Below are positions 33,611 through 44,192 of a stretch of 64,000 nucleotides of DNA, in pieces (positions within the stretch are counted from its first letter, which is position 1; every line of letters begins with the position of its first letter). The translations under genes and the position numbers were made by a program. The stretch covers positions 1 to 64,000 of the forward strand of contig JACPRZ010000030.1 in NCBI GenBank assembly GCA_016193485.1, in the 5' to 3' direction. The notes under the pieces are model-generated. The model saw only the letters and a list, made by a program, of their open reading frames with translations, did not search any database and was not told where the DNA came from. The stretch is from Bacteroidota bacterium. Its GTDB lineage: Bacteria > Bacteroidota > Bacteroidia > JACPRZ01.

Positions 33611-36340
33611 TTAAAAAGTTATCTGCAATGAAGTATTAAACCTTCTTCCCAAACCAAAAAATACTCCGGCCGATTTAGCATCAAAATCATTATAATTGTT
33701 CAAAAAACTATCATTATTCTGGGCGTCCGAAACATATACTTCGTTCAGCAGGTTTAAAACGCTTGCCCTTAAATCCATTTTGATTTTACCGATTTTGAAA
33801 TTATATCCCGCATGAAGATCTAAAAGATAATCATCGGGCATTTGCCATGATTCCCTGCCTGCGTTGATACCATCTAAACTTAACGGATCAAATTCAGCGA
33901 AATTTTTCCCGAAATAAGTTCCCTGTGTTTTAATATATAATCCTTTAATTACTTCGTAACGGATGCTCGCCCCGGATTGCATCTGGGCTGCATCGCCAAC
34001 ATGAACTCCTTTTGCATCAAAACTTTGCTTATAAACCAGATTTCCATTGTCATCATATTTCCGGGCTGTATCTTTTGATGTCCATACCCAGTCGCCATAA
34101 GAGACCAACCCCTCCAATTCTAAATTTGAAAATGCCTTGTAAATAAAATCAAATTCCACTCCCTGGTGAAGCGCATCCATTCCATTTATATTTACCGAAT
34201 ATATATTGCCATCCGGATCTGTATAAACACCTGCACGGTCAGCGGGTTTATTTTCCCAGATGGTATAATATCCGTTAAGGTTCACCGCAAATTTTTCATG
34301 TTGGAAATTATAACCCAATTCAGCCGATTTTACAATCTCATTTTTTATATCTGTAAAAAACTTGTTGTTCCTGTCAATTACATTATTAAAGCGTGGCGTT
34401 TTGGAAAGATAACCCACATTAAAAAAAACATTTTGAAACTCGGTCAAATTAAAATTAGCGCCTGTTTTAACAGTAAAACCCGGAATCCATTTCCACCCGG
34501 TTTGGGCGAAGCGCAATCCTGCTGCATCCCGTGTGTAATAGGCGCCATCATAAATTATTGTATCCCTGTAGCCGATATTTAATAGTGTGTCGCCAACCAA
34601 TAATTCTTTCTTTCTGAAATAGTCAATGCGTTTGTACCCGCTGTACGCACCTGAAATATTTATGAAAGCAGTCCAAAAACCGCCTTTAATTTCCGCCTGC
34701 GCAAAACTGCCTGCCCATCTTACCAAACCATCATTATAATATCCAATCCTGTCACCGGTTCTTTTAACATTGGATTCCTGGTTCAGGTTGGAATTTTCTA
34801 TTGCATAATCACCGCCAATTAAATCATAAACGGTTCTGTAATGGCTGCCAACATAATCCCTCATATCTACTCCGCCTGAAACTGAAACATGATTTCCGGG
34901 AGAATAATTGATTGTTGAAAGCAACCCGTACCAAAAATGATTATTTACGCTGCTATTCAGGTAATTAAAGGATTGGTGTTCTGTTGAATCTATTAATGGC
35001 AGAATGGAATAAGGCCCGGTGTTTTTTTCATAAATGCTCTGAAAGTCAATTTGTCCATGTACATCAACCGGGGGCCCACTGGCATTTAAACCTGTACCGC
35101 CACCGCTTCCAACCGATAAATAAGCGATATTGGAAATATAAAACTTATCGTTGACTGTCCAGAAATCTTTTAAGGTAAACTGCGGTTTGTGATAATAATT
35201 AACTTTTTCATGGAGTATTTCAACATTGGCGGGAATGGTGTCGCCATTAGGAGCTTTATACCTCCTGATGTATCCCCAGTGAGGATTAAATCGGGTTCCG
35301 TATCCTTTTATTTCACTGTATTTCAAAGAATCGGTGATGCCAATTTTATCGGCATATTCAGCATCAAAATAAGCAATTGATTTTTTATATGAACGTTGCG
35401 CGTGTTTTTGCGGAGCGCCCATTGCAGAAGCGCTTAATAAATGTTTCTCAAGTTTTTTTTCTATTTTTAGAAAATAGAACCAGCCCTTTGTCCATGTTTG
35501 GTCCACCCATCCGTTGCCTTGTTTATAGGAGCCGGCAGCAGTAATGCCAAAACCATTTGATAATTGTCCTGATGTCAATCCAACACTTGTTCTCATGAAT
35601 CCGTCATTGCCAAGTTCCTGTTTTACCCTGCCGCCTTTTTTCGCTTCAATTCCCTGGCTGATGATATTCAGTGTTCCTCCAACGGAAGGATTTGCAAGTT
35701 TGGAGGCGCCAAGTCCCCTTTGTACCTGAGTACTTCTCATAACCATATCCAGTCCAAACCAGTTAGACCAATAGACCCATCCGTTTTCCATATCATTCAC
35801 AGGTATTCCGTCTAACATTACAGCAACGTTGCGCTGACTGAAACCGCGTATTGTTATTCTTGCATCGCCATCGCCACCGCCTGACTGTGTTGCATAAACT
35901 CCGGGGGTGGCGTTTAATATCATAGGAATATCGCGCGAAGCGAGTTCTTCTTGTATTTTGAGAACAGGAATAGTGGAAAAAGCAACCGGGGTTTCTCTTG
36001 TCCTTGCAACATCGGCTACAACCTGTACCTCGGATAAGGTAATACCTTCAAGAGCAAAATTTACCGTTACAATATTGTCGTTAACCGTAACTTTTCGTGA
36101 ATTCGTTTTAAACCCGATGTAGGAAATCGTTAAAGAATACTCACCGTTTGGAACTTCTATGCTGAAGTTACCATCCATATCCGTTGTCACTCCCTTACCT
36201 TCTCCGAATAATACGTTCGCGTTAATTAATGTTTCCCCGGTATTTTTATCCGTTACAGTTCCTTTTATTACTCCTTGTTGAGAAAATGCAGGTGAGGTGA
36301 TAAGGATAATGAAGATTAAAAAAATAATATCCTTAAGCAT
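33611..36340 (-). CDS. TonB-dependent receptor (SusC/CarboxypepD_reg type)
   Basis: A 909-residue outer-membrane receptor. It has a signal peptide (FLIFIILITSPAFSQQ), then a CarboxypepD_reg-like beta domain (GVIKGTVTDKNTGETLINANVLFGEGKGVTTDMDG). The plug follows (IPMILNATPGVYATQSGGGDGDARITIRGFSQRNVAVMLDGIPVND) and then the barrel ending SLQITF with terminal Phe. It imports a large ligand with TonB energy; the ligand is not evident. The lamin-tail-like T9SS gene lies 44 nt upstream on the same strand, and the AbiEii pair 57 nt downstream. No SusD gene is present, so it is probably not a classical polysaccharide-utilisation pair. Confidence 0.93.
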   Translation of the reverse strand: MLKDIIFLIFIILITSPAFSQQGVIKGTVTDKNTGETLINANVLFGEGKGVTTDMDGNFSIEVPNGEYSLTISYIGFKTNSRKVTVNDNIVTVNFALEGITLSEVQVVADVARTRETPVAFSTIPVLKIQEELASRDIPMILNATPGVYATQSGGGDGDARITIRGFSQRNVAVMLDGIPVNDMENGWVYWSNWFGLDMVMRSTQVQRGLGASKLANPSVGGTLNIISQGIEAKKGGRVKQELGNDGFMRTSVGLTSGQLSNGFGITAAGSYKQGNGWVDQTWTKGWFYFLKIEKKLEKHLLSASAMGAPQKHAQRSYKKSIAYFDAEYADKIGITDSLKYSEIKGYGTRFNPHWGYIRRYKAPNGDTIPANVEILHEKVNYYHKPQFTLKDFWTVNDKFYISNIAYLSVGSGGGTGLNASGPPVDVHGQIDFQSIYEKNTGPYSILPLIDSTEHQSFNYLNSSVNNHFWYGLLSTINYSPGNHVSVSGGVDMRDYVGSHYRTVYDLIGGDYAIENSNLNQESNVKRTGDRIGYYNDGLVRWAGSFAQAEIKGGFWTAFINISGAYSGYKRIDYFRKKELLVGDTLLNIGYRDTIIYDGAYYTRDAAGLRFAQTGWKWIPGFTVKTGANFNLTEFQNVFFNVGYLSKTPRFNNVIDRNNKFFTDIKNEIVKSAELGYNFQHEKFAVNLNGYYTIWENKPADRAGVYTDPDGNIYSVNINGMDALHQGVEFDFIYKAFSNLELEGLVSYGDWVWTSKDTARKYDDNGNLVYKQSFDAKGVHVGDAAQMQSGASIRYEVIKGLYIKTQGTYFGKNFAEFDPLSLDGINAGRESWQMPDDYLLDLHAGYNFKIGKIKMDLRASVLNLLNEVYVSDAQNNDSFLNNYNDFDAKSAGVFFGLGRRFNTSLQITF

Positions 36341-36384
36341 AACGATTCACGGGAAAAGATGTGGCACGAATTTTTAGGAAGTAA

Positions 36385-37410
36385 TTATTTTACCGCAATT
36401 TTTTTTGTAACCCGGTGATATGATTCAAAATTCACCTTTACAATATAAATGCCTGAAACAATTTCGGGTAATTCAATGTTCACTTCATAATTATTGGTAT
36501 AAGTATGTGAAAATACTACATGCCCAAGAACATTTGAAATTTCAACGGATGAAATATCAGAAGCGGCTTTAACAGTTAAAGAACCGGTGTTTACGGGATT
36601 GGGGAAGAATAAAATACCCCTATCCGTCAATGGTTCATTAACTGATGCCGGATTACATTCACATGAATGAGAGCCCAAATTGGAAAATGTATTGGCATTA
36701 AACCTGTCCCATTCTGCAGCAGGATTAAAAGCGGAGGGGTTTACCGTAACACTTTGTTTAATGTTAAACTTTCTGACTAATGTTTGATCAACAGTGTAAA
36801 AATTTCCCTGCCCCGTATTGTAGGGCGCTACATCTGTCCATCCCCCTGTAGGGCTTGATGTGCCTCCGCTGGCATTAACCGGTTGTTCACCTATTTTCCC
36901 GATAAGGTCGATAATAACACCTGCTGTTGTCTCCAACGCCACAGCATCATCGCCATTAAAGTACATGGCTTCACTCACGAGGTAATCAGGGCATAGGAAC
37001 AGATTACCGGGTAAACTGCCGATAGAATCCAATTCATCCCATACAGGCGCTTCCTGCCCCGTTCCGGCAGGATTTCTTTTGTCAATCACTAATACCTTTG
37101 TACCGTAAGGAGCAATGGTGCCGGATAATGCAACTACCCAGTTGGTTTGGGCAGGAGGTACATCCTGTCCGTTGGAATACCTTGCAATCCTATAACCGCT
37201 AATGTTTACAGTATCAATAGTAGGGTTATAAATTTCCAGGGCTTTATTGTTGCTCCATCCTTCAACATATTCTGAAATAAATAATTCATTGCATTGAGCA
37301 AAAGAGATTGCATATTGCAACGCAGAGATCGCAGCAACCGGAAAAAGACGGAACAATAAGAACCTGGAACCTGAATCCCATCGGTTCCAGACGGATAAGA
37401 ATTTTTTCAT
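36385..37410 (-). CDS. Secreted lamin-tail-like protein with T9SS tail
   Basis: A 341-residue exported protein. The N-terminal domain after the signal region (ALQYAISFAQC) is a lamin-tail-like fold: LFISEYVEGWSNNKALEIYNPTIDTVNISGYRIARYSNG, and FNGDDAVALETTAGVIIDLIGKIGE. Domains of this kind often accompany secreted nucleases and phosphatases in Bacteroidota. The C-terminus is T9SS type A (LFFPNPVNTGSLTV, VEISNVLGHVVF, IVSGIYIVKV, KKIAVK). It lies directly upstream of the TonB receptor, with which it may be cotranscribed. Confidence 0.88.
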   Translation of the reverse strand: MKKFLSVWNRWDSGSRFLLFRLFPVAAISALQYAISFAQCNELFISEYVEGWSNNKALEIYNPTIDTVNISGYRIARYSNGQDVPPAQTNWVVALSGTIAPYGTKVLVIDKRNPAGTGQEAPVWDELDSIGSLPGNLFLCPDYLVSEAMYFNGDDAVALETTAGVIIDLIGKIGEQPVNASGGTSSPTGGWTDVAPYNTGQGNFYTVDQTLVRKFNIKQSVTVNPSAFNPAAEWDRFNANTFSNLGSHSCECNPASVNEPLTDRGILFFPNPVNTGSLTVKAASDISSVEISNVLGHVVFSHTYTNNYEVNIELPEIVSGIYIVKVNFESYHRVTKKIAVK

Positions 37411-37650
37411 GGAGAATAATAAAATTAAAATTTGATGAATACCTGTAATTCGGTCGAAAAAATGGTTTTTTTGCTTCGGTGGTTATGCTTATTAACCGGC
37501 AGGACAAAGGTAAAAAATAATAAAAGAAGTAATATTTCTTTCTTTATTTTTTATTTTGATGCGGGATAACCGGATCTATTGTAAAACCGAAAACCCAAAT
37601 TCCGTATCTTGCCCCTCCTTAGGCGGGGTCTTGCATAAAAAATAACCGGG

Positions 37651-39183
37651 ATGATTTTCCCTAAAAAAATTCTTTATTTATTCATTCTTCTTGAAGGCGC
37701 TGGCGTAATGTGCATTGAACTTGCTTCGGTAAAGATGATAGCGCCCTGGTGCGGGGAGACCCTCTATGTATGGACTTGTGTGATAGGGATCTCGATTCTC
37801 TCGCTTGCTGGCGGATACTTCATCGGTGGATATATGGCGGAAAAGCATAATCCTCCGCTGCTGCAAATGGTGTTCGTGCCGGCAATCGTTTTTCTTATCC
37901 TGCCGATGGTAACAAAAGAATTTTTCCGCCTGGCTGAAAGCGATAATTTTATTCTTCTCGCGGTAATTTCTTCACTGATTATCATACCCCTTCCGGTTGT
38001 TTTTCTTGCAGCCATACCGCCAGTTGCGATAAAAATTTTATCGGCAAACGAAAATGAAAGCGGTAACTCTACCGGCAAGGTCTATGCCCTGTCAACTGCC
38101 GGAGGAATTTTTTCAGCACTGCTGACCGGGTTTTTCCTTCTGCCTGATCTGGGTATTTCAAAATGCCTGTTCCTCGCGGGAATGATTTCCGGGTTGTTAC
38201 CTCTCTTTCTTTTCCGAAAAAAAACTCTGCCGGTAATTATCTTTCTTATATCCATTATGCTGTCTGGATCAGGTATCCTGAAAAAACAACTAAAGGGGTC
38301 GGTCCGCATACTTCATTATTCCGAAGGTATGCCGGGACAAAACCTCGTGGCCGATGTAACCTTCCCATCCGGAAAAGTTCAGCGTTTCTATTATATTAAC
38401 CGTATGGGACAAACCACGATAAATCCTGAAACCGGCCGGTCGCTGTGGAGTTATCCCGATTATGTAACCGCGGTTGCCGGTATTTTTCCCGAAAAATCCA
38501 ATGTCCTCCTGCTCGGGCTGGGCGGAGGCACTATTGCAAATTATCTGGAAAATTACCTGGACATGAAAGTAACGGCTGTGGAAATAGACCCCCGCGCAGA
38601 TGAAATAGCAAAACGTTTTTTCGGGCTGAGTAAGAATACACGGGTGATTATTGACGATGCGCGCCACTACCTGCAAACATCAGATTCCCGTTATGATATC
38701 ATTTTGTTTGATGTTTTCAGGGATGTAATACCCGAATACGTCATGAGCCGTGAGGCATTTTTATCAGCAATGTCCCTTCTTAACCCGGGCGGAATAATCA
38801 TGGTGAATTTTAACGGCTTTCTTACCGGTGATATCGGGAAAGCAGGACGGCTTCTTTTTTCCACGATGAAGTCATGCGGCATGACCGTAGAAATTTTACC
38901 CACTTTTGAAGAAGAAGAAAAATTCAGGAATAATATTTTTATCGGTGTAACAGCACCGGTCGATTTTTCAAAAACCAGGACACCGCTGAACCGGAACGGT
39001 ATTCCCGTTCCGATAAATGATCTTCTTCTTAAAGAAGTACCTTCCCCGGGAACCGCTGTAATTACAGATGATCTGCCCTGCCTTGACCTCAGCAATTACC
39101 TGGCATCATCCGTTTGGAGGAGCGAGTATATCCGCGGTCATACATCTTTGCTTAGTCAAAACGGCATACCGTTATTCAGGTAG
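37651..39183 (+). CDS. Membrane-fused spermidine-synthase-like protein, paralogue 1
   Basis: A 510-residue protein. Residues about 1-210 form seven or so membrane helices (LYLFILLEGAGVMCIELASVKMIAPWCG, GISILSLAGGYFIGGYM). The C-terminal part is a class I methyltransferase-like aminopropyltransferase fold with VLLLGLGGGTIANYL (about 286-300), VEIDPRADEIAKRFFGL and IIDDARHYLQ. Such fusions are common in Bacteria, but a polyamine role has generally not been shown. No decarboxylase for polyamine synthesis is near. The C-terminus (NYLASSVWRSEY...NGIPLFR) recurs as a remnant at 45789. A second full paralogue lies at 44193. Confidence 0.85.
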   Translation: MIFPKKILYLFILLEGAGVMCIELASVKMIAPWCGETLYVWTCVIGISILSLAGGYFIGGYMAEKHNPPLLQMVFVPAIVFLILPMVTKEFFRLAESDNFILLAVISSLIIIPLPVVFLAAIPPVAIKILSANENESGNSTGKVYALSTAGGIFSALLTGFFLLPDLGISKCLFLAGMISGLLPLFLFRKKTLPVIIFLISIMLSGSGILKKQLKGSVRILHYSEGMPGQNLVADVTFPSGKVQRFYYINRMGQTTINPETGRSLWSYPDYVTAVAGIFPEKSNVLLLGLGGGTIANYLENYLDMKVTAVEIDPRADEIAKRFFGLSKNTRVIIDDARHYLQTSDSRYDIILFDVFRDVIPEYVMSREAFLSAMSLLNPGGIIMVNFNGFLTGDIGKAGRLLFSTMKSCGMTVEILPTFEEEEKFRNNIFIGVTAPVDFSKTRTPLNRNGIPVPINDLLLKEVPSPGTAVITDDLPCLDLSNYLASSVWRSEYIRGHTSLLSQNGIPLFR

Positions 39184-39617
39184 CGACATGGCGAGGGGGA
39201 ATTTCTTTTTCATTATTCATTTCTTGTTATGTGTTAATTCTTATCAATACTCCGCTAATTTTTTGTTTCTCGCAGAAACGCAGAGAGCGCAAAGTTTTAA
39301 AATTCAATTCTTTGCGTTCTTAACCCCGCCTTTGGCTGGGAGAAATGAATTTGTATCCCGATATTTATCGGGATTGGTTTTTAAATAAATAAAGATTTTT
39401 ACCGGAGTATTGATAATGAAACTTTTATTTCAAATATGCGTATAACCTTTGTTCTTGGTATTCTATCGGCATGTGGTGGTTTCTTGGTAAAATTTCATAT
39501 TTGCATATTAAATAAATTGTTTTTACCTTTGGGGCGCAGTTTTTGTCTGATATTTGTCAGGATTATTATTTGTTAAACCGGCAATAAGAGTACCGTAAAT
39601 AAATAGACCAAATAATA
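39184..39617. other. Spacer with several repeats and a promoter
   Basis: A 434-bp spacer. It contains CGCAGAAACGCAGAGAGCGC followed by CTTTGCGTTCTT (about 39270-39321), an inverted-repeat-like pair seen widely in Bacteroidota spacers, and a TCCCGATATTTATCGGGA palindrome (39356-39373). A consensus promoter for the next gene is listed separately. No ORF is credible here. Confidence 0.5.
39500..39531 (+). promoter_or_regulatory. Consensus Bacteroidota promoter before the 39618 gene
   Basis: TTTG (39500-39503), 20 nt, TACCTTTG (39524-39531), followed by GGGCGC. This is an exact match to TTTG / TAnnTTTG with usual spacing, giving a leader of about 80 nt before the ATG at 39618. It may drive both 39618 and 40012, which are 28 nt apart. 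Confidence 0.6.
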
Positions 39618-39983
39618 ATGAAAAAATATTTACTCTCCATTTTATTTGTTTCAACTGGTTTTTGGGTACCTGATATTTCACTTTCACAATCGGTTACCGG
39701 TGAAACAAAAGATTTAATTACCAAGCCGGCCAATTCATCCGATATAAGCAAAGAAGAACTGGAACAGTCAAGAAAGGTAACCGTTACAAAAAAGTCGGAA
39801 ACAATCGTGAGCCGGAAAGTGAGAATGATACCAAAAAACAGGAGCGGTCAGGGTGAAAGGGTTTTTATTATTGAGGATGCAGATTCCTCTCACGCTGTTA
39901 CACAAACATCATCTGATGAGAACAATAGCAATAGTGCGCCTTTGAATGAAGAAACTATTATTGAAAAAGACCCGAAACAATAA
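39618..39983 (+). CDS. Small exported protein, unknown
   Basis: A 121-residue protein with a signal peptide (YLLSILFVSTGFWVPDISLSQ). The mature part is hydrophilic, rich in Ser, Thr, Glu and Lys (SRKVTVTKKSETIVSRKVRMIPKNRSGQGERVFIIED), with no family I recognise. The segment up to FIIED could form a small beta-structure, and the last 30 residues look disordered. It is separated by 28 nt from the 1379-residue T9SS protein and shares its promoter, so the two probably belong together. Confidence 0.65.
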   Translation: MKKYLLSILFVSTGFWVPDISLSQSVTGETKDLITKPANSSDISKEELEQSRKVTVTKKSETIVSRKVRMIPKNRSGQGERVFIIEDADSSHAVTQTSSDENNSNSAPLNEETIIEKDPKQ

Positions 39984-40011
39984 ATACGGATAAAAAGCAA
40001 AAACGATTGCA

Positions 40012-43000
40012 ATGAAACGAAGCATCTTTTTTGTTGCGATTTCATTTCTCTCTTTAGTAACATGGAAAAACACCTATGGCACAGCGTGTTCACCTGTTGG
40101 TTATGCAAGTACTGTTGATGCCCTGTGTAATGCTCCTGTTCTTACACAGAATACGACTTGTGCAGCAGGAACCAATGTCGGAGTTTATACATGTACTACA
40201 TGGGGATGCATTACGGCTGGAAGTTCTTACAAACATGATTACTTCAGATTCACTGCGACTTCAACAAGTGTCGATGTAAAAGTAACGGCAGGTACTATTC
40301 TGAATTACAATATTAATCTTTCATCGGTTAATCCCGCTTGCCCTTCTCCTACCACCGTAACTCAACTTGGATGCGCCACAGGACAAGGAGCTAATGGCTC
40401 ACTTACAGTTGCAGGGTTAACTATAGGTACACAGTATTTTATAGTAATTCAAAGCACTACCGCTAATTCCGGCACATTTAATATTAGTGTTATTACTTCT
40501 GGCGGGGCAAACCCTTGTGCCGGCTGTACAATCAGCGGAAACGATATTTGCACCAGCGCAAATACAATGACGCTGGATGGCACCTGCTGCTCGGCAACCA
40601 ACGTAGGAATGGCGGATAACTGGACCGGAACGGTTGGTTGCCAGTCGGCTGACGGGCATGAAGACGCATGGTTCATGGGCACACCAACATTAAGTACCTT
40701 AAGCATAACGGTGGATGGTTTGATGGGCGGTACAACAGTTTTTTGGACTGAAGCATTTGAAAACGGATGCGCCAACGGATGTTCTGCCAATGGTGTAAAT
40801 ACAGGGAATGGTGCCTGGGCAGTTACAAACACTGGTGCCAACGGACCTGTCCCTAATTTATGGTTTGTGAGTTGTGCTGAAGACGGATGTAGCGCAGGTG
40901 GATGCGGTGTCGGATGCGGAGGAGGTGCGAACTGTCCTGCCAATGATGAATCGCTTCATGTCGGTGCAGACGGAAGTAGTGATTGCGGATGTCTTGTATG
41001 CCCTACAAATGATTGTGGTGCTGTCTATGATGCATGTTCCGGGTGTACATGGTGTTGCTCAGGATCTCCTGCAACAGACAAAAGAGCTGAATCACCTACA
41101 ATTAACTGTACAGGTCGTTCAGGTATTACGTTGAATTTTAATTATATTGAAAACGGACAAGGTAGTACGGATAATGCAACGGTTTGGTATTATAATGGAA
41201 GCACCTGGGCACAAATTGATGATCCTCCAAAAGTTGTTTTATGTGGAGGGCAAGGAACCTGGACAGCCCGATCAATTGCCCTACCTGCCAGTGCGAATAA
41301 TAATCCCAGTGTTAAAATTGGCTTCAGATGGGTGAACAATGCGGATGGCATAGGCAGCGATCCGTCCTTTGCCGTTGATGATGTTACATTAAGCGTTGTT
41401 ACTGCCGCCCCTAATGCCGAGTTAATCGTAGCCACATCTTCAAATGATCTTTGCACCGGGACCTTCACCGTTGTCAATTCCAATTGTGCTGCAACCCCGT
41501 TTACCCTTAATACTACAGTAACCCCCGGTAAACCCTACTGGTGGACAGTTTCTATGAGTGATGGTTCAACAAGCACATTTACAATATGTGCCGATGAAAG
41601 CGGTGGGTGTACGGCAACAGGCAACGATGCCTGTGCGGGCGCCTTTGCCCCTGCGCTTGACGGTACTTGCTGTGCAAGTACGCTCAACGGAGCAATTGAT
41701 AACTGGGCTGGCACTCCCCCCGGCTGTCAGTCGGGTAATAACCCTGAAGTATGGTTTACAGGAACTCCTGGAGCCCTTCAGACGCAGTTGGTATTTACAG
41801 TTAATAATCTCGGAGCCGGTTTCAGCGGGAATATTGAACTTGTGGTTGTTTCTGCAAGTGGCCCTTGTTCCGGGCTTACCCTTGTAGGATCTTTCTGCGG
41901 TCCTTCCCCAATAAATGATAGTTTACAGGTTACTCCCGGAACCCAATATTACTGGACTATTTCTTCCAGTAACGGTTCCAACGGAGCTACATCTACCTTT
42001 ACAATTTGTGTGAATGATAATGTGTATGTGGACAACAGCGCCTGTAACATTAATGATGTATTGACACCCAATCCTCCGGCAACAGTAAATAATACGTATC
42101 CAGGAGGTACATATCCTGCCAATTCAACTATACAATTTTGCTATACTATAACCGGATGGGATATAGGGGCAAGTTGCAACTGGCTTGCCGGTATTGTACC
42201 TTCATGGGGCAGCGGCTGGGTTGGCGGTTCCTTTACCCGCACGCTTAATCCTGTTAATGCTTCAGGTGACATGGGATCCTGGGGCTGGTGGACCGTCCCT
42301 GTTATTCATAATATTTCGGGAGCCAATGTCAATCCTGATGGTGGCGGATGGTTCTATTGCAACCCTGACCCCGGTACCGCCTGCTCAGGGGTAAATACCG
42401 ATATTGACTGGGGCGATGGCTGTATCGCAAACGACTGGGGACATTTCGGATGCAATGTAGGATGCGATGCTGTGGGTTATGCTGCGCTTACATGGAATTT
42501 ATGTTTTACTCTTCAGACACCGCCCGTTGCATCCTGTACAGCCGGACAGGATCTATCGGTTGACATCAAAACTTATGCTGACGGAGAAATCGGAAGTTGG
42601 ACCAACATCGGCTGCATGGCTGATGTAGCGACAACCAACGGAAATGTTCAATTGTGCTGCCAAGATAACACTACCGCTCTTACCTGGAACGGTGGTAATA
42701 CCAACTGGTATGATAACGACAATGTGGGAGGATGCGTAGTACCAACCTGCACCAATGATATCACTGTTGCGAATACAGGAACTAATCCGGTGGCGGCAGC
42801 CGGGACTTCTTACTGCCGGAATTTAACAATAAATGCCAGCGCCACTTTTACTTTGAATGCCGGTTCCGTAATTAATATCTGCGGTGACTTCACCAATAAC
42901 GGAACATTTACTGCCAATGCCGGTTCAAAAGTGATTTTCAGCGGGTCCGCTGCACAAACCATTTCCGGAAGCGGAACAATCACTTTTGCAGATATGGAAA

Positions 43001-44151
43001 TATTAAATACCAGTGCAACAGGAGTTACCTTAAGCCGGGCTGTTAATGTATCTGATTCGCTGATTCTGAGAGACGGGAATATTTATACCACTACCGCCAA
43101 CCTTCTCACTATGAATTCCGGATCTTTTTCCTCTTCAGGTTCTGCAAGCAGTTACGTAAGTGGTCCGATGAGTAAAGCGGGAACTACGGCTTTTGTATTT
43201 CCGGTTGGGAAAGGAGGCAACTGGCGCAGAATAGGAATATCTACGCCAAGCGCATCAAGCACATTCAGGGCAGAATATTTTAACAGCGCTTATACCAATG
43301 TGACAACCATGGCGGCAGCGCCTCTCCCGGTTTTACTGGAAGTCAGCGCGAATCTATATTGGTTACTGGACAGAACAGCAGGCACCGGAAATTGCGCAGT
43401 ATCTTTATATTGGGAAGATGCAACGCAGATTGTTATTGATGATTGCACGGCCCCGACAGCCGGTGATTTATGCGTGGCAAGATGGAATGGATCGGCATGG
43501 GTGAATGAAAACACATCCGGTGGTTCTATTACGGTTGTCGGACCATGTGCCTCTTCGAGCGGTAATATTACTTCCCAGACAGTTTCATCATTCAGTCCAT
43601 TTGCCTTTGGTTCAAAAACATTAGGTCCCGTAAACCCCCTCCCTGTTGAATTGTTGAATTTTACCGCTTTACCTGCAAAGGATAAAGTAATCTTAAACTG
43701 GATAACCGTTTCAGAAACCAACAATGATTATTTTTCGGTTGAACGGAGCGTTGATGGTATAATTTTTACTCGGTTTGAAATTGTTAAGGGCGCTGGAAAC
43801 AGCAATGAACGAAGAGATTACCGGGATTACCGGCTGAAACAGGTTGATTTCAATGGAAAATTTACCTGCTCTCCTGTTGTACCGGTGACTCTTGCCAAAA
43901 CCTCTGATTTTTCAATCATGCCAAATCCTGCAATGGATGAACTCCATGTTACCTTTACAAACAGCATCGCTGCTGAAACCGGAATAAAACTATTTAACAC
44001 CGGAGGAAAGGAGGTATTTTCTTCAAAAAGCATCACTGAAAAAGGTGAAAATCTCATTATCCTTGATCTTCGTCACTACAGGCCGGGAATGTATTTCATT
44101 TATCTTTCAACCGGTACCGATACATACCACAGCAGGTTTGTAAAAGAGTAA
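40012..44151 (+). CDS. Giant Cys-rich secreted protein with type A T9SS tail
   Basis: A 1379-residue exported protein with signal peptide. It starts with a PPC-like beta domain (about 25-175) and continues with two or three units beginning GNDxCxxAxxxxLDGTCC...W(T/A)Gxx.GCQS (about 180 and 540). The first unit is interrupted by an inserted module (about 239-468) homologous to one in the protein at 8213. A Trp/Cys-rich domain (about 690-860), a beta-helix-like Thr/Asn region (about 930-1060), a PVELLNFTALPAKDKVILNW unit and the T9SS type A tail follow (FSIMPNPAMDEL, IKLFNTGGKEVF, YRPGMYFIYL, FVKE). It contains many cysteines for a surface protein. It lies between the two spermidine-synthase-like genes. 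Confidence 0.87.
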   Translation: MKRSIFFVAISFLSLVTWKNTYGTACSPVGYASTVDALCNAPVLTQNTTCAAGTNVGVYTCTTWGCITAGSSYKHDYFRFTATSTSVDVKVTAGTILNYNINLSSVNPACPSPTTVTQLGCATGQGANGSLTVAGLTIGTQYFIVIQSTTANSGTFNISVITSGGANPCAGCTISGNDICTSANTMTLDGTCCSATNVGMADNWTGTVGCQSADGHEDAWFMGTPTLSTLSITVDGLMGGTTVFWTEAFENGCANGCSANGVNTGNGAWAVTNTGANGPVPNLWFVSCAEDGCSAGGCGVGCGGGANCPANDESLHVGADGSSDCGCLVCPTNDCGAVYDACSGCTWCCSGSPATDKRAESPTINCTGRSGITLNFNYIENGQGSTDNATVWYYNGSTWAQIDDPPKVVLCGGQGTWTARSIALPASANNNPSVKIGFRWVNNADGIGSDPSFAVDDVTLSVVTAAPNAELIVATSSNDLCTGTFTVVNSNCAATPFTLNTTVTPGKPYWWTVSMSDGSTSTFTICADESGGCTATGNDACAGAFAPALDGTCCASTLNGAIDNWAGTPPGCQSGNNPEVWFTGTPGALQTQLVFTVNNLGAGFSGNIELVVVSASGPCSGLTLVGSFCGPSPINDSLQVTPGTQYYWTISSSNGSNGATSTFTICVNDNVYVDNSACNINDVLTPNPPATVNNTYPGGTYPANSTIQFCYTITGWDIGASCNWLAGIVPSWGSGWVGGSFTRTLNPVNASGDMGSWGWWTVPVIHNISGANVNPDGGGWFYCNPDPGTACSGVNTDIDWGDGCIANDWGHFGCNVGCDAVGYAALTWNLCFTLQTPPVASCTAGQDLSVDIKTYADGEIGSWTNIGCMADVATTNGNVQLCCQDNTTALTWNGGNTNWYDNDNVGGCVVPTCTNDITVANTGTNPVAAAGTSYCRNLTINASATFTLNAGSVINICGDFTNNGTFTANAGSKVIFSGSAAQTISGSGTITFADMEILNTSATGVTLSRAVNVSDSLILRDGNIYTTTANLLTMNSGSFSSSGSASSYVSGPMSKAGTTAFVFPVGKGGNWRRIGISTPSASSTFRAEYFNSAYTNVTTMAAAPLPVLLEVSANLYWLLDRTAGTGNCAVSLYWEDATQIVIDDCTAPTAGDLCVARWNGSAWVNENTSGGSITVVGPCASSSGNITSQTVSSFSPFAFGSKTLGPVNPLPVELLNFTALPAKDKVILNWITVSETNNDYFSVERSVDGIIFTRFEIVKGAGNSNERRDYRDYRLKQVDFNGKFTCSPVVPVTLAKTSDFSIMPNPAMDELHVTFTNSIAAETGIKLFNTGGKEVFSSKSITEKGENLIILDLRHYRPGMYFIYLSTGTDTYHSRFVKE
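40725..41415 (+). other. Inserted domain module (copy 2)
   Basis: The host unit runs STLSITVDGLMG and resumes at PNAELIVATSSNDLC, as shown by the uninterrupted sister unit LVFTVNNLGAG...NIELVVVSASGPC. The insert starts GTTVFWTEAF and ends VDDVTLSVVTAA, matching copy 1 at 9857-10430 (starts STVFWSDDF, ends VDDIELSVSAAA). Copy 2 has an additional Gly/Cys-rich loop. Confidence 0.65.
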
Positions 44152-44192
44152 TTTTTGTGGTTCGGTCTGAATGGTGACGTTTTTTCCTGAAA

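Noticed and set aside
40449-40943. 164-residue ORF on the minus strand
   Set aside because: Antisense to the giant T9SS protein; Pro/His-rich shadow of its Gly/Cys/Asn-rich coding sequence.
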